A stretch of 11,932 bases of DNA from Flavobacteriaceae bacterium (GCA_003511845.1 DOIV01000187.1:1-11932), one strand, 5' to 3'. Counted from the stretch's first letter, positions 1-9,135 are shown. Program-made: numbers and translations. The notes: generated by a model not told the origin, from the sequence alone.

Positions 1-746
1 GAAGCACAAATATCATTCAGATTTTCTTTGATGAAATTAGGATTGTTTTTAACTTCTCTTTGTAAAAAATAAAGAATTCCAGTTTTTAATCCGCTAAAGC
101 TAAAATCTAAAGAGTTTTTGGTTTTTGGTTGTGTAAAAGTATATGCTTTTGGGTTTCCTAATTGAGCATATTTATCAATTAAAGGGCCTCCAGGATAAGA
201 CAATCCTAATAATTTAGCGGATTTATCAAACGCTTCACCTACAGCATCATCTAACGTTTCGCCAATAATTTCCATTGAAAAATAATCCGTAATTTTTACA
301 ATTTCTGTATGTCCACCACTTATGGTCAAGCATAAAAACGGAAAAACAGGTTTTTTCTGTAGTTCATCATTAATAAAATGTGCTAATATATGAGCTTGCA
401 TATGATTTACACTAATTAAAGGTAGTTGCAAAGCCATTGCCATTGATTTGGCAAAAGAGCTACCTACTAATAGAGAGCCTAATAAGCCTGGCCCTTTAGT
501 AAATGCAATAGCCGTCAGCTGCTTTTTATCAATATTTGCTTGTTGTAAAGCTTGATGAACAACAGGAATAATATTCTGTTGATGTGCTCTTGAAGCAAGC
601 TCAGGCACAACACCTCCATATTGCGAATGAATTTCTTGATTGGCAACAACATTACTCAATACTTTGTCGTTGTGTAAAATGGCAACACTAGTATCATCAC
701 AAGAAGATTCTATAGCTAAAATATATGTTGAATTATTTGTTGTCAA
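1..746 (-). CDS. tsaD: TsaD, tRNA N6-adenosine threonylcarbamoyltransferase (partial, C-terminus outside window)
   Basis: This enzyme transfers the threonylcarbamoyl group from threonylcarbamoyl-AMP to A37 of ANN-decoding tRNAs, giving t6A. It acts in the cytoplasm with TsaB and TsaE. About 249 of a usual ~340 residues are visible, in one unbroken frame. Visible motifs are the ASKHA-type nucleotide-binding start AIESSCDDTS (residues 11-20), the metal-binding HMQAH with His115 and His119 (family form HMEGH), SGGHTEIV (143-150), GETLDDAVGEAFDK (162-175), YPGGPLID (184-191) and FSFSGLKT (215-222). The start is TTG at 746-744. The only nearby upstream ATG is in another frame and meets a stop after three codons. 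The other upstream codons in this frame give no ATG. The gene is divergent from tamB, and a TAnnTTTG promoter-like box lies about 50 bp upstream. The family call is very secure; the TTG start is inferred. Confidence 0.96.
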   Translation of the reverse strand, partial: MTTNNSTYILAIESSCDDTSVAILHNDKVLSNVVANQEIHSQYGGVVPELASRAHQQNIIPVVHQALQQANIDKKQLTAIAFTKGPGLLGSLLVGSSFAKSMAMALQLPLISVNHMQAHILAHFINDELQKKPVFPFLCLTISGGHTEIVKITDYFSMEIIGETLDDAVGEAFDKSAKLLGLSYPGGPLIDKYAQLGNPKAYTFTQPKTKNSLDFSFSGLKTGILYFLQREVKNNPNFIKENLNDICA

Positions 747-766
747 AATTCTAGTAAGGCATAAAA

Positions 767-793
767 TTTGTACCTGTAATTTATGTATTTTTA
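767..793 (+). promoter_or_regulatory. Weak candidate promoter for tamB
   Basis: TTTG (767-770) is followed after 15 nt by TATTTTTA (786-793), which matches TAnnTTTG except for the last base. If real, transcription would start close to 797-800. That is inside the open frame that leads into TamB and upstream of all likely initiation sites. The spacing is short and the box imperfect, so support is weak. It would overlap the opposing tsaD leader. Confidence 0.25.
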
Positions 794-798
794 CAAAG

Positions 799-827
799 CA
801 AATTTATAACATTTAAAACTATCAAAA
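799..827 (-). promoter_or_regulatory. Candidate Bacteroidota promoter for tsaD
   Basis: Read on the minus strand, there is a TTTTG (823-827) and, 16 nt later, TAAATTTG (799-806). The second is an exact match to the TAnnTTTG -7 box of Flavobacteriia/Bacteroides sigma-70 promoters. Transcription would begin near 793-796, about 48 nt before the TTG start of tsaD. The -33 element overlaps sequence that would code for the basic N-terminus of TamB on the other strand. Spacing is slightly shorter than the usual 17-23 nt, so this is a sequence-based prediction only. Confidence 0.55.
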
Positions 828-856
828 GAGCAAAAAAAATAATACTAAGAATTATA

Positions 857-3800
857 GTGGCAATACTGCTCTTAGCTCTTCTTTTGGTTCTTTTACTTTC
901 ACTTCCTGTTGTTCAAACCAGAGTAGCTAAAATGGTTACCAATCAAATCAATAAAAAATACAAAACTGATATTATAGTTAAAAAAGTAGACCTTGCTTTT
1001 TTAGGTGAAATTCAATTGAAAGGTGTTCAAATTAATGACCATCATAACGATACTTTAATTTTTGTAGATAACTTAACAACATCTATCCTTAATTATAAGA
1101 ATATTATAGATAACAAATTAGAATTTGATGAAATAGAAGTAGAAGGTTTGAGAATGTATATGAAGACCTATAAAGGCGAAAAAGATGACAATTTATCTGT
1201 GTTTATAGATAAATTTGATGATAACAATCCAAAAAAAACGAAGTTACCTTTTTTACTGACTTCTTCTTTATTGAAAATAACGAATGGAAATTTCTATTTG
1301 TATAACGAAAACAAGCAAGAAGATCCAATTGTATATTACACAAGTATTAATGGTTTGGTTGAAGATTTTAAAATTGAAGGTTCAAATGTATTTGCAAATG
1401 TTAGAGATGTCACATTAGTTGAAGATCATGGAATTGAGGTCACCAACTTATCGACAGATTTTACCTACACTAAAAGTAAAATGGACTTTAAACAAACACA
1501 CTTAAGAACACTAAATTCATCAATTGATACTGATATTACTTTTAATTATAAACGTGAAGACTTATCTGACTTTACAAATAAAGTGGTTATTGATGCTGAT
1601 GTTACTAACGCCAGAGTATCTTTAGTTGATTTACATCAGTTTTATGATGAATTAGGACTGAATGATAAAGTCAAGTTTACCACCAAATTAACAGGCACAT
1701 TAAATAATTTTAAATTAAATAATTTAGTTTTAGAATCAAATAGAAATTCAATTGTAAATGGGCATTTTCATTTTGTAAATGCAGTGAATAGAGAAAACGG
1801 ATTTTCTTTAAAGGCGAATATTAACGAGCTTTCTTCAACCTACCAAAATTTAAAAATGCTATTGCCTAATATTTTAGGTAGTAGTTTACCACCTGCATTG
1901 AAACAGTTTGGTAGGTTTAATGTTACAGGTAAGTCTTTTATTACCAAAAAAACTATGGATGCTGATGTAATTATTAAAACCAATGTAGGAAAAATTATTA
2001 CAGATTTAAAAATGACCAATATTGACGATGTAAAAAATGCAGAATATATTGGGAAGTTAGAACTAGTTGATGTGGAGTTTGGCAGGTTAATAAAAGATAG
2101 CCTTGTCGGAAAATTAACATTAATTGCAGATGTAAAAGGTAAAGGATTTACTTTAGATAAAATCAATACGTCTATAAAAGGGAATATATTTAAACATCAA
2201 TATAAAGGATATACTTACAATAATATTGAGATTAATGGAGTTTTTAAAAATCAACATTTTGATGGTAAATTGATTGCCAATGATAAGAATTTACAAATGA
2301 CATTTAAAGGCTTAGCTGACTTATCATCTACAATTTATAAATTTGATTTTATAGCCGATGTAGCTTATGCTAATTTTCATGAATTGAACCTTTTTAAGAG
2401 GGACTCTATATCTATTTTAAAAGGTAAAATTGATATTAAACTCAAAGGGAATACGTTAGATAATTTAGCAGGTCAAATTAATTTTTCAAAAGCTTCTTAT
2501 ACCAATCAAAACGATAATTATTTTTTTACAGACTTTAATGTAACTTCTGAGTTTGATAAAGAAGTTAGAACCATAACTGTGAATTCTACTGATATTATTG
2601 ACGGTAGAATAAAAGGTGTTTTTAAGTTTGACGAAATAGGTAAGCTAGCAGCCAATTCACTTGCAAGTATTTATACAAATTATAATCCTTCAAAAGTTGT
2701 AAAAGGTCAGTTTTTAGATTTTAATTTTAAAATTTATAATAAGATAGTTGATGTGTTTTTTCCTGATGTAAAATTGGATGCAAATTCAAGTATAAAAGGG
2801 AAAATTAATTCTGATCAAGGTAAGTTTGAATTGACCTTAAAATCACCTAAGCTTGAAGCTTATGGAACACTTATTGAGAATATAAGATTACAAATAGATA
2901 ATAAAAACCCTATTTATAATACGTTATTAAGTGTAGATAAAGTGAATACTAAATTTTATAATATAGCCGATCTAAATTTAGTGAATGTTACTTTAAACGA
3001 TACCTTATTCTTTAGAACAGATTTTATTGGAGGTGAAAAACTAAAAGAAAAATTTGATTTAAGCTTTTATCATACCATAAATGAAAATAACAAATCTGTA
3101 ATTGGTTTGAAAAAATCTAAACTTAACTTTAAAGGTAATAATTGGGCTATAAATCCTAATAATAACAATCAGAATAAGGTGGTTTTTGATAAGAAGTTTG
3201 ACACTTTTGCTTTTGATAAATTTACCGTATTTTATAACAACCAAACAATAGATTTTGCAGGAGTAATAAGTGGGAAAGATAATAAGGATATTACATTAAA
3301 CTTGCAAAATGTAAACCTAAATGGTATAACTCCTTATATAGATAATTTTGAATTAGAAGGTTTGGTGAATGGCAGTATAAATTATAAGCAAAAAAACGGA
3401 GAAACTTTTCCTTTAGCAAATGTGTCTGTTAATGAATTTAAAATTAATGGTTTTGAACAGGGTGATTTATTTTTAACAGCTCAAGGTGATAATTCTATTG
3501 AAAAATATGGTATAGCGGCAAGATTAACCAAAGATGGTTTAGATATGTTATATATTGATGGAGGACTAGATTTCTCAATAGAACAACCAACAATTTTTGC
3601 TAATTTTGATATTGCTGAGTTTAACTTAAATGCATTAAGTGCTTTAGGAAAAGATGTTATTACAGATATAAGAGGGACAGTATCGGGCAACGGAACTTTA
3701 TCAGGTCTTATAGAAGACCCTGATATTAATGGTTTTGTTAATTTAGAAGGGGCGGGATTAAAAATACCATATTTAAATGTTGATTTTGATTTAGAAAATA

Positions 3801-5302
3801 ATACAAAAGTTAAACTTACTAGTCAGTCATTTATATTTTCACCAAGTTCTATTACCGATGTTGATAAGAAAACCAAAGGAAAATTGTCTGGAAGGATATC
3901 ACATCATAATAAATTTAAAAAATGGTTTTTAGATTTAAAAATTAACACAAATAATTTGTTGGTATTGAATACCGAAGAAGATGAAGAGATGTTGTATTAC
4001 GGTACTGCTTTTATGGATGGTAACGCATCAATAAGAGGATATACAGATAAATTGGTGATTGATGTAGAAGGCAAAACAATGCCAGGTACAGAGTTTATTG
4101 TCCCTTTAAGTGAGATTTCTACTATAGGAGATTCTGGGTTGATAAAATTTGTGACTGAGACAAAAGATGGAGAAGTTGAGAATCAACGCCAAGAAGTAAT
4201 CTTTGACAAACTAAAAGGATTAACTTTAAATTTTGATTTAGAAGTTACAGATGATGCCATTGCAGAAATAGTTATTGATAAAAACACAGGAAGTGTTTTA
4301 CGAGGAAAGGGTAATGGTTATATGGGAATCGAGATAAATACGAATGGTAAATTCGAAATTTATGGTACTTATATTGTTAGTGATGGTATTTATGAGTTTA
4401 GAAATATTATCAATAAAGATTTTGTTGTTCAGCCTGGTGGATCAGTAACATGGAATGGAAGCCCGTTTGATGCCTTTTTAAATATAAATGCTATATATAA
4501 AACCAAAGCAAATCCTTCAATATTATTAGACAATATTTCAAGTAATAGATCAAATAGAAAAATTGACGTGAATTTAGTTGTTGAAATTTCGGGACAATTA
4601 TTAAATTCTGATATTGATTTTGAGATTGAATTACCAAATCAAAATTCTAATATGAAATCTGAGTTAGATTTTAAATTAAGTAATGAAGATGCAAAAATGA
4701 CACAATTTTTTTCTTTATTAGTTACAAATTCTTTTTTGCCGTTAAATGAAGGGACGTTGGCTTTTGATGGGAATGCTGCTCTATACGGTACGTTGTCAGA
4801 GAAAATAAACAATGTGCTTTCAAGTATGTTAAAAACCAAAGGAGATAAATTTCAATTAGGTTTAACTTATGATATTGCGAGTAGAGATGATGTAAGAAAC
4901 TATAATATCAACGATCAGTTTGGAGTTTCTTTTTCAAGTACAATTGCTGATAGGGTTATAATAAATGGCAAAGTAGGTGTGCCTGTTGGTTCAAATACAC
5001 AAAATAATATTGTCGGTGAAGTTGAGGTTGAATTACCTATAAATGAAGAGGGCACACTTACTGCAAAAGCTTATACAAGGCAAAATGATATTGAATATGA
5101 TGTGTCTGATGTTGAAGGCTATACCAGCGGTGTTGGTTTGTCATGGCGTGTAGATTTTGATAATAGTAGAGAGTTTTTAGATAAAATATTTAAGAATAGA
5201 GATAAGAAGCAGGAAAATCAAAAAACGAGAGATAGTCTAAGTACAAAAAAGAAACTGATAAATTATACCGCAAAAAAGAAAGATTCAATCAAATTGAACT
5301 GA
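857..5302 (+). CDS. tamB: TamB-family translocation/assembly module protein (DUF490 C-terminal domain)
   Basis: TamB is an inner-membrane-anchored, periplasm-spanning protein of the AsmA/TamB (bridge-like lipid transfer) class. It works with an Omp85 partner in outer-membrane protein assembly or phospholipid transport. The product is about 1,481 residues, normal for Bacteroidota TamB. It begins with a hydrophobic anchor (residues 1-20) followed by LPVVQTRVAK, typical of the family. A very long beta-rich body follows, with recurrent short hydrophobic strands, and then a C-terminal TamB domain. That domain includes GYMGIEINTNGKFEIYGTY (about 1155-1173) and PGGSVTWNGSPFDA (about 1193-1206). A lysine-rich tail ends the protein. 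The first canonical start is GTG 857, but this removes the expected basic stretch: the frame is open from 758, and 812-856 would encode FKTIKRAKKIILRII. The true start is probably upstream (see findings). The gene is divergent from tsaD. Family assignment is firm; the start is uncertain. Confidence 0.93.
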   Translation: MAILLLALLLVLLLSLPVVQTRVAKMVTNQINKKYKTDIIVKKVDLAFLGEIQLKGVQINDHHNDTLIFVDNLTTSILNYKNIIDNKLEFDEIEVEGLRMYMKTYKGEKDDNLSVFIDKFDDNNPKKTKLPFLLTSSLLKITNGNFYLYNENKQEDPIVYYTSINGLVEDFKIEGSNVFANVRDVTLVEDHGIEVTNLSTDFTYTKSKMDFKQTHLRTLNSSIDTDITFNYKREDLSDFTNKVVIDADVTNARVSLVDLHQFYDELGLNDKVKFTTKLTGTLNNFKLNNLVLESNRNSIVNGHFHFVNAVNRENGFSLKANINELSSTYQNLKMLLPNILGSSLPPALKQFGRFNVTGKSFITKKTMDADVIIKTNVGKIITDLKMTNIDDVKNAEYIGKLELVDVEFGRLIKDSLVGKLTLIADVKGKGFTLDKINTSIKGNIFKHQYKGYTYNNIEINGVFKNQHFDGKLIANDKNLQMTFKGLADLSSTIYKFDFIADVAYANFHELNLFKRDSISILKGKIDIKLKGNTLDNLAGQINFSKASYTNQNDNYFFTDFNVTSEFDKEVRTITVNSTDIIDGRIKGVFKFDEIGKLAANSLASIYTNYNPSKVVKGQFLDFNFKIYNKIVDVFFPDVKLDANSSIKGKINSDQGKFELTLKSPKLEAYGTLIENIRLQIDNKNPIYNTLLSVDKVNTKFYNIADLNLVNVTLNDTLFFRTDFIGGEKLKEKFDLSFYHTINENNKSVIGLKKSKLNFKGNNWAINPNNNNQNKVVFDKKFDTFAFDKFTVFYNNQTIDFAGVISGKDNKDITLNLQNVNLNGITPYIDNFELEGLVNGSINYKQKNGETFPLANVSVNEFKINGFEQGDLFLTAQGDNSIEKYGIAARLTKDGLDMLYIDGGLDFSIEQPTIFANFDIAEFNLNALSALGKDVITDIRGTVSGNGTLSGLIEDPDINGFVNLEGAGLKIPYLNVDFDLENNTKVKLTSQSFIFSPSSITDVDKKTKGKLSGRISHHNKFKKWFLDLKINTNNLLVLNTEEDEEMLYYGTAFMDGNASIRGYTDKLVIDVEGKTMPGTEFIVPLSEISTIGDSGLIKFVTETKDGEVENQRQEVIFDKLKGLTLNFDLEVTDDAIAEIVIDKNTGSVLRGKGNGYMGIEINTNGKFEIYGTYIVSDGIYEFRNIINKDFVVQPGGSVTWNGSPFDAFLNINAIYKTKANPSILLDNISSNRSNRKIDVNLVVEISGQLLNSDIDFEIELPNQNSNMKSELDFKLSNEDAKMTQFFSLLVTNSFLPLNEGTLAFDGNAALYGTLSEKINNVLSSMLKTKGDKFQLGLTYDIASRDDVRNYNINDQFGVSFSSTIADRVIINGKVGVPVGSNTQNNIVGEVEVELPINEEGTLTAKAYTRQNDIEYDVSDVEGYTSGVGLSWRVDFDNSREFLDKIFKNRDKKQENQKTRDSLSTKKKLINYTAKKKDSIKLN

Positions 5303-5435
5303 ATTAATAAGTGAAGCTTGATGAATTTTCAAGAAATATACGACTAAGAATAATTTTACCTAATTATTATTGAGGTGACCTATAACGATTTCGCACATAA
5401 ATTATGAAAAACTAATAAATTAGCTTTATTATTCT

Positions 5436-5443
5436 TAAATTTA
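5436..5443 (+). promoter_or_regulatory. Weak candidate -7 box for the pfkA-gapA unit
   Basis: The 165-bp gap between tamB and pfkA (5303-5467) holds TAAATTTA at 5436-5443, one base from TAnnTTTG and 24 nt before the pfkA ATG. No convincing TTG -33 element sits at the right distance. The gap otherwise contains only short weak inverted repeats, such as TTACCT/AGGTGA near 5357-5379, and no clear terminator for tamB. Confidence 0.3.
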
Positions 5444-5467
5444 CACGACTTTTAAAAGAGTTAATTA

Positions 5468-6454
5468 ATGAAGCGAAAAATTAAAAAAATTGGAGTAATA
5501 ACCTCTGGTGGAGATGCACCGGGTATGAATGCTGCATTGAGAGCTGTTGTAAGAGCTTGTTCATATTATAAAGTTGAATGTACTGGTTTTTATAGAGGTT
5601 ATCAAGGGATGATTGAAGGTGATTTTATTGATTTAAGTGCTCGTAGTGTAAAAAATATTATTGGTAAAGGAGGAACAATTTTAAAATCAGCTCGTTCTGA
5701 TGAGTTTAGAACTAAAGCTGGTAGAAAAAAAGCATATAAAAATTTAAAACAGTTAAATATAGATGCTCTTGTTCTAATAGGAGGAGATGGTACTTTTATG
5801 GGAGGAGTTACTTTTGGTAAAGAATATGAAATTCCTTTTGTTGGTATTCCAGGTACTATTGATAATGATATTGCTGGTACAAATTTCACTATAGGTTATG
5901 ATACCGCGTTAAATACTGTTGTTGAATCTATTGATAAGGTTAGAGATACAGCCAGTTCGCATAATAGACTTTTTTTTGTTGAAGTAATGGGGCGTGACGC
6001 AGGTTTTATTGCTTTAAATGCAGGTGTAGGAGCTGGGGCTGAAGAAATTTTGTTACCTGAAGAAGATTTAGGTTTAGACAGATTGTTAGAATCATTACAA
6101 AAGAGCAAGCAACGAGGCAAATCATCAAGCATAGTTGTGGTTTCTGAAGGAGATAAAATTGGGAAGAATGTTTTTGAGTTGGCTGAATATGTAACTGATA
6201 ATTTGCCTGAATATGAAGTTAGAGTTTCCGTTTTAGGACACATGCAAAGAGGGGGAAGTCCTAGTTGTTTTGATAGAGTATTAGCAAGCAGAATGGGTGT
6301 AAAAGCCGTAGAAAGTGTTTTGGAAGGTGAAACAGATATTATGGTAGGGTTAATTAAAGATAAAATTATCATTTCAAATATAGAAGAAGCCATAAAATCT
6401 TCACATGATATCAATAGAGAATTATTAAGAATATCTGATATATTATCAGTGTAA
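5468..6454 (+). CDS. pfkA: ATP-dependent 6-phosphofructokinase
   Basis: The enzyme phosphorylates fructose 6-phosphate to fructose 1,6-bisphosphate, the committing step of glycolysis, in the cytoplasm. At 328 residues it is close to E. coli PfkA (320). In order it shows TSGGDAPGMN (12-21), the fructose-1,6-bisphosphate-contacting SAR with Arg76, GGDGT (105-109), the catalytic PGTIDND with Asp132 as the base (128-134), EVMGRDAGF (172-180), VSEGD with Glu227, and GHMQRGGSP (257-265). Gly108 after Asp107 marks the ATP type; pyrophosphate-dependent enzymes have Asp there. Arg25 and Arg29 match the effector-site Arg21 and Arg25 of E. coli PfkA, so allosteric control is possible. ATG 5468 gives the usual N-terminus. 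gapA follows after 13 bp, so the two are very likely co-transcribed. Confidence 0.97.
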   Translation: MKRKIKKIGVITSGGDAPGMNAALRAVVRACSYYKVECTGFYRGYQGMIEGDFIDLSARSVKNIIGKGGTILKSARSDEFRTKAGRKKAYKNLKQLNIDALVLIGGDGTFMGGVTFGKEYEIPFVGIPGTIDNDIAGTNFTIGYDTALNTVVESIDKVRDTASSHNRLFFVEVMGRDAGFIALNAGVGAGAEEILLPEEDLGLDRLLESLQKSKQRGKSSSIVVVSEGDKIGKNVFELAEYVTDNLPEYEVRVSVLGHMQRGGSPSCFDRVLASRMGVKAVESVLEGETDIMVGLIKDKIIISNIEEAIKSSHDINRELLRISDILSV

Positions 6455-6464
6455 ATAACTATAA

Positions 6465-7463
<999 letters not shown>

Positions 7464-7485
7464 AAAAAATATTTTTTGTATGTTT

Positions 7486-7511
7486 AAATCCTGCTTTGGC
7501 AGGATTTTTTT
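7486..7511 (+). terminator. Intrinsic terminator after gapA
   Basis: A perfect 9-bp stem, AAATCCTGC (7486-7494) with GCAGGATTT (7499-7507), closes a TTTG loop and runs into a T tract (7505-7511). It lies 23 bp beyond the gapA stop codon. It is the clearest terminator in the window and should end the pfkA-gapA transcript. Confidence 0.9.
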
Positions 7512-7573
7512 ATGTACTTAAGTTCCAATAAATTATTTACCTTACGCTAAATTTTTTAAGTAAATTTTTTATT

Positions 7574-8194
7574 TTGGACATAGGTATTTTACTTTCATTT
7601 ATAGGTGCAACTTCATTGTTAGCCATTTCACCTGGGCCTGATAACATTTTTGTTTTGATACAAAGTGTTACCAATGGTGTGAAATATGGATTAGCAACCG
7701 TTTTTGGTTTAATTTCAGGTTGTCTAGTACATACATCATTAGTGGCATTTGGAGTGTCAGCACTTATTAAAGAAAATGAGCACGTGTTTTTAGGTTTGAA
7801 ATTTTTTGGTGCAGCTTACTTAATCTATTTAGCCTATAAAATATATAGAAGCCCTTTAGAATTGTCTTTAACCTCTGATAAGAAATTGAAGAAAAATACA
7901 ATACAATTATTCAAACAAGGTTTTATTATGAATGTATTAAACCCTAAAGTTTCTATTTTCTTTTTGGCATTTTTTCCGGCATTTCTTTTCAGTGAGAGCT
8001 TAAGTAAATTATCTCAATTTTTTATTTTAGGTTTTGTATTTATGATTGTATCATTAATTGTTTTTTCATTGATAGCTTTTTTAGCAGGTACAATTTCTAA
8101 TTCCATTTTACGATACACTAAGGTGGGTCATTATTTAAAATGGATGCAAATTGTGGTATTTGTAGGTATTGTAGTCTTTATTTTATTCACTTAG
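7574..8194 (+). CDS. LysE/RhtB-family amino-acid exporter
   Basis: This is an inner-membrane protein of the LysE/RhtB superfamily, whose members export amino acids or related small solutes. The substrate cannot be told from sequence. At 206 residues it has family length. It shows the N-terminal signature SPGPDNIFV (19-27) and a second block, FKQGFIMNVLNPK (113-125), before FFLAFFPAF. About six hydrophobic segments are visible, near residues 4-22, 39-62, 71-89, 124-140, 147-172 and 189-205. The loop after the third (roughly 92-112) is basic (KKLKKN). The start is TTG at 7574, since no ATG or GTG precedes it in frame and starting here gives the usual N-terminus. It follows the gapA terminator, so it needs its own promoter; TAAATTTT at 7548-7555 is a weak candidate. 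HMG-CoA lyase starts 32 bp downstream. Confidence 0.92.
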   Translation: MDIGILLSFIGATSLLAISPGPDNIFVLIQSVTNGVKYGLATVFGLISGCLVHTSLVAFGVSALIKENEHVFLGLKFFGAAYLIYLAYKIYRSPLELSLTSDKKLKKNTIQLFKQGFIMNVLNPKVSIFFLAFFPAFLFSESLSKLSQFFILGFVFMIVSLIVFSLIAFLAGTISNSILRYTKVGHYLKWMQIVVFVGIVVFILFT

Positions 8195-8219
8195 AAAGTT
8201 AAAAATCTTTGTACCTTTG
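8191..8219 (+). promoter_or_regulatory. Candidate promoter for the HMG-CoA lyase gene, nearly leaderless
   Basis: TACCTTTG at 8212-8219 matches the Bacteroidota -7 consensus TAnnTTTG exactly. TTAG at 8191-8194 lies 17 nt upstream in the -33 position, one base from TTTG. The box ends 7 nt before the ATG at 8227, so transcription would begin at or within a few bases of the start codon. Its -33 overlaps the stop codon of the preceding exporter gene. Confidence 0.6.
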
Positions 8220-8226
8220 ATGTGCA

Positions 8227-9081
8227 ATGCGAAAAGTAAAAATCATAGAATGTCCTAGAGATGCTATGCAGGGTATCAAACAGTTTATTTTGACTGAAGA
8301 TAAGGCTGCATATATTAATCAATTGCTAAAAATTGGTTTTGATACTATTGATTTTGGGAGTTTTGTGTCACCAAAGGCAATTCCGCAAATGAGAGATACT
8401 GCTGAGGTACTTACTAAATTAGATTTGAATGCTACAAAAAGTAAACTACTTGCCATAGTAGCAAATGTACGAGGAGCCAATGATGCATCACAATTTGAAG
8501 AAATAAATTATTTAGGTTATCCTTTTTCTATATCTGAAAATTTTCAGATGCGAAACACAGGTAAAACTATAGCCGAATCTATTCTAATCTTAGACGAAAT
8601 TTTGAACATTGCAACTAAAACCAATAAAAAAGTGGTTACTTATTTGTCTATGGGTTTTGGTAATCCGTACGGTGACCCTTGGAGTGTAGATATTGTTGCA
8701 GAATGGACGGAAAAGATGTCAAATATGGGCGTAAAAATTATATCACTATCTGATACTATTGGAAGTTCTACACCAGAAATTATTGAGTATTTGTTCAAAC
8801 ATTTAATTCCTTTATATCCAGAAATTGAATTCGGAGCTCATTTACATACCACACCAACTACTTGGCAAGAAAAAGTAAATGCAGCTTATAAAGCTGGTTG
8901 TAACCGATTTGATAGTGCAATTAAAGGCTATGGAGGTTGCCCGATGGCAAAAGATGAATTGACAGGGAATATGCCGACTGAAAAAGTGCTAGAATATTTT
9001 AAAAATCATAAAATAAATCTTGAACTGAATCAAGAAGCTTTTGCAAAGGCTTATGGTAATTCTTCCACTGTATTTTTGTAA
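8227..9081 (+). CDS. Hydroxymethylglutaryl-CoA lyase (HMGL-like, DRE-TIM barrel)
   Basis: The likely reaction is cleavage of 3-hydroxy-3-methylglutaryl-CoA to acetyl-CoA and acetoacetate, the last step of leucine degradation, in the cytoplasm. The 284 residues form a single HMGL-like TIM barrel. Visible motifs are ECPRDAMQ with Arg11 and metal-binding Asp12 (8-15), SFVSPKAIPQM (45-55), SDTIGSSTPE with Asp176 (175-184), GAHLH with metal ligands His205 and His207, GYGGCPMAK with the active-site Cys238, and TGNMPTE with Asn248. These align with human HMGCL Arg41, Asp42, Asp204, His233, His235, Cys266 and Asn275. One difference is IDFGSFVSP, where human HMGCL has Glu72 and this protein has Asp42. 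The RDAMQ form also differs from the classical RDGLQ. ATG 8227 gives a compact N-terminus. The family is secure. HMG-CoA as substrate is probable, though a related acyl-CoA lyase cannot be excluded. Confidence 0.88.
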   Translation: MRKVKIIECPRDAMQGIKQFILTEDKAAYINQLLKIGFDTIDFGSFVSPKAIPQMRDTAEVLTKLDLNATKSKLLAIVANVRGANDASQFEEINYLGYPFSISENFQMRNTGKTIAESILILDEILNIATKTNKKVVTYLSMGFGNPYGDPWSVDIVAEWTEKMSNMGVKIISLSDTIGSSTPEIIEYLFKHLIPLYPEIEFGAHLHTTPTTWQEKVNAAYKAGCNRFDSAIKGYGGCPMAKDELTGNMPTEKVLEYFKNHKINLELNQEAFAKAYGNSSTVFL

Positions 9082-9102
9082 AAATTTGAAATAAAATTAA
9101 TT

Positions 9103-9130
9103 TTTGTAAATTGACAAACCGATAATTTTA
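9103..9130 (+). promoter_or_regulatory. Candidate promoter for the DUF962 gene
   Basis: TTTG (9103-9106) is followed after 16 nt by TAATTTTA (9123-9130), one base from TAnnTTTG. The ATG is at 9136, so a transcript would again have almost no leader. The 54-bp gap after the HMG-CoA lyase has no terminator, so read-through from that gene is equally possible. Confidence 0.35.
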
Positions 9131-9135
9131 TAGAT

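Noticed and set aside
783..809. ATG 783 as the start of tamB or of a small leader peptide
   Set aside because: It is out of frame with TamB and ends after eight codons at TAA 807. It could only serve tamB if a base is missing from the sequence, which is noted in the findings.
832..839. The A8 run as a programmed frameshift site in tamB
   Set aside because: No alternative frame with a start leads into it: the frame from ATG 783 has already stopped at 807.
1840..4839. Four minus-strand open frames of 61-108 codons inside tamB
   Set aside because: They lie fully within the continuous TamB frame, have no promoter or family motif, and are typical chance antisense frames.
5896..6414. A 172-codon open frame on the minus strand opposite pfkA, and a 95-codon one at 5602-5889
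   Set aside because: Both are antisense to a clearly conserved pfkA frame. Their translations are serine/leucine/proline-rich with no recognisable motif, as expected from the mirror of an AT-rich gene.
5468..6454. A pyrophosphate-dependent phosphofructokinase
   Set aside because: The GGDGT motif has Gly after the Asp. Pyrophosphate-dependent enzymes carry Asp at that place.
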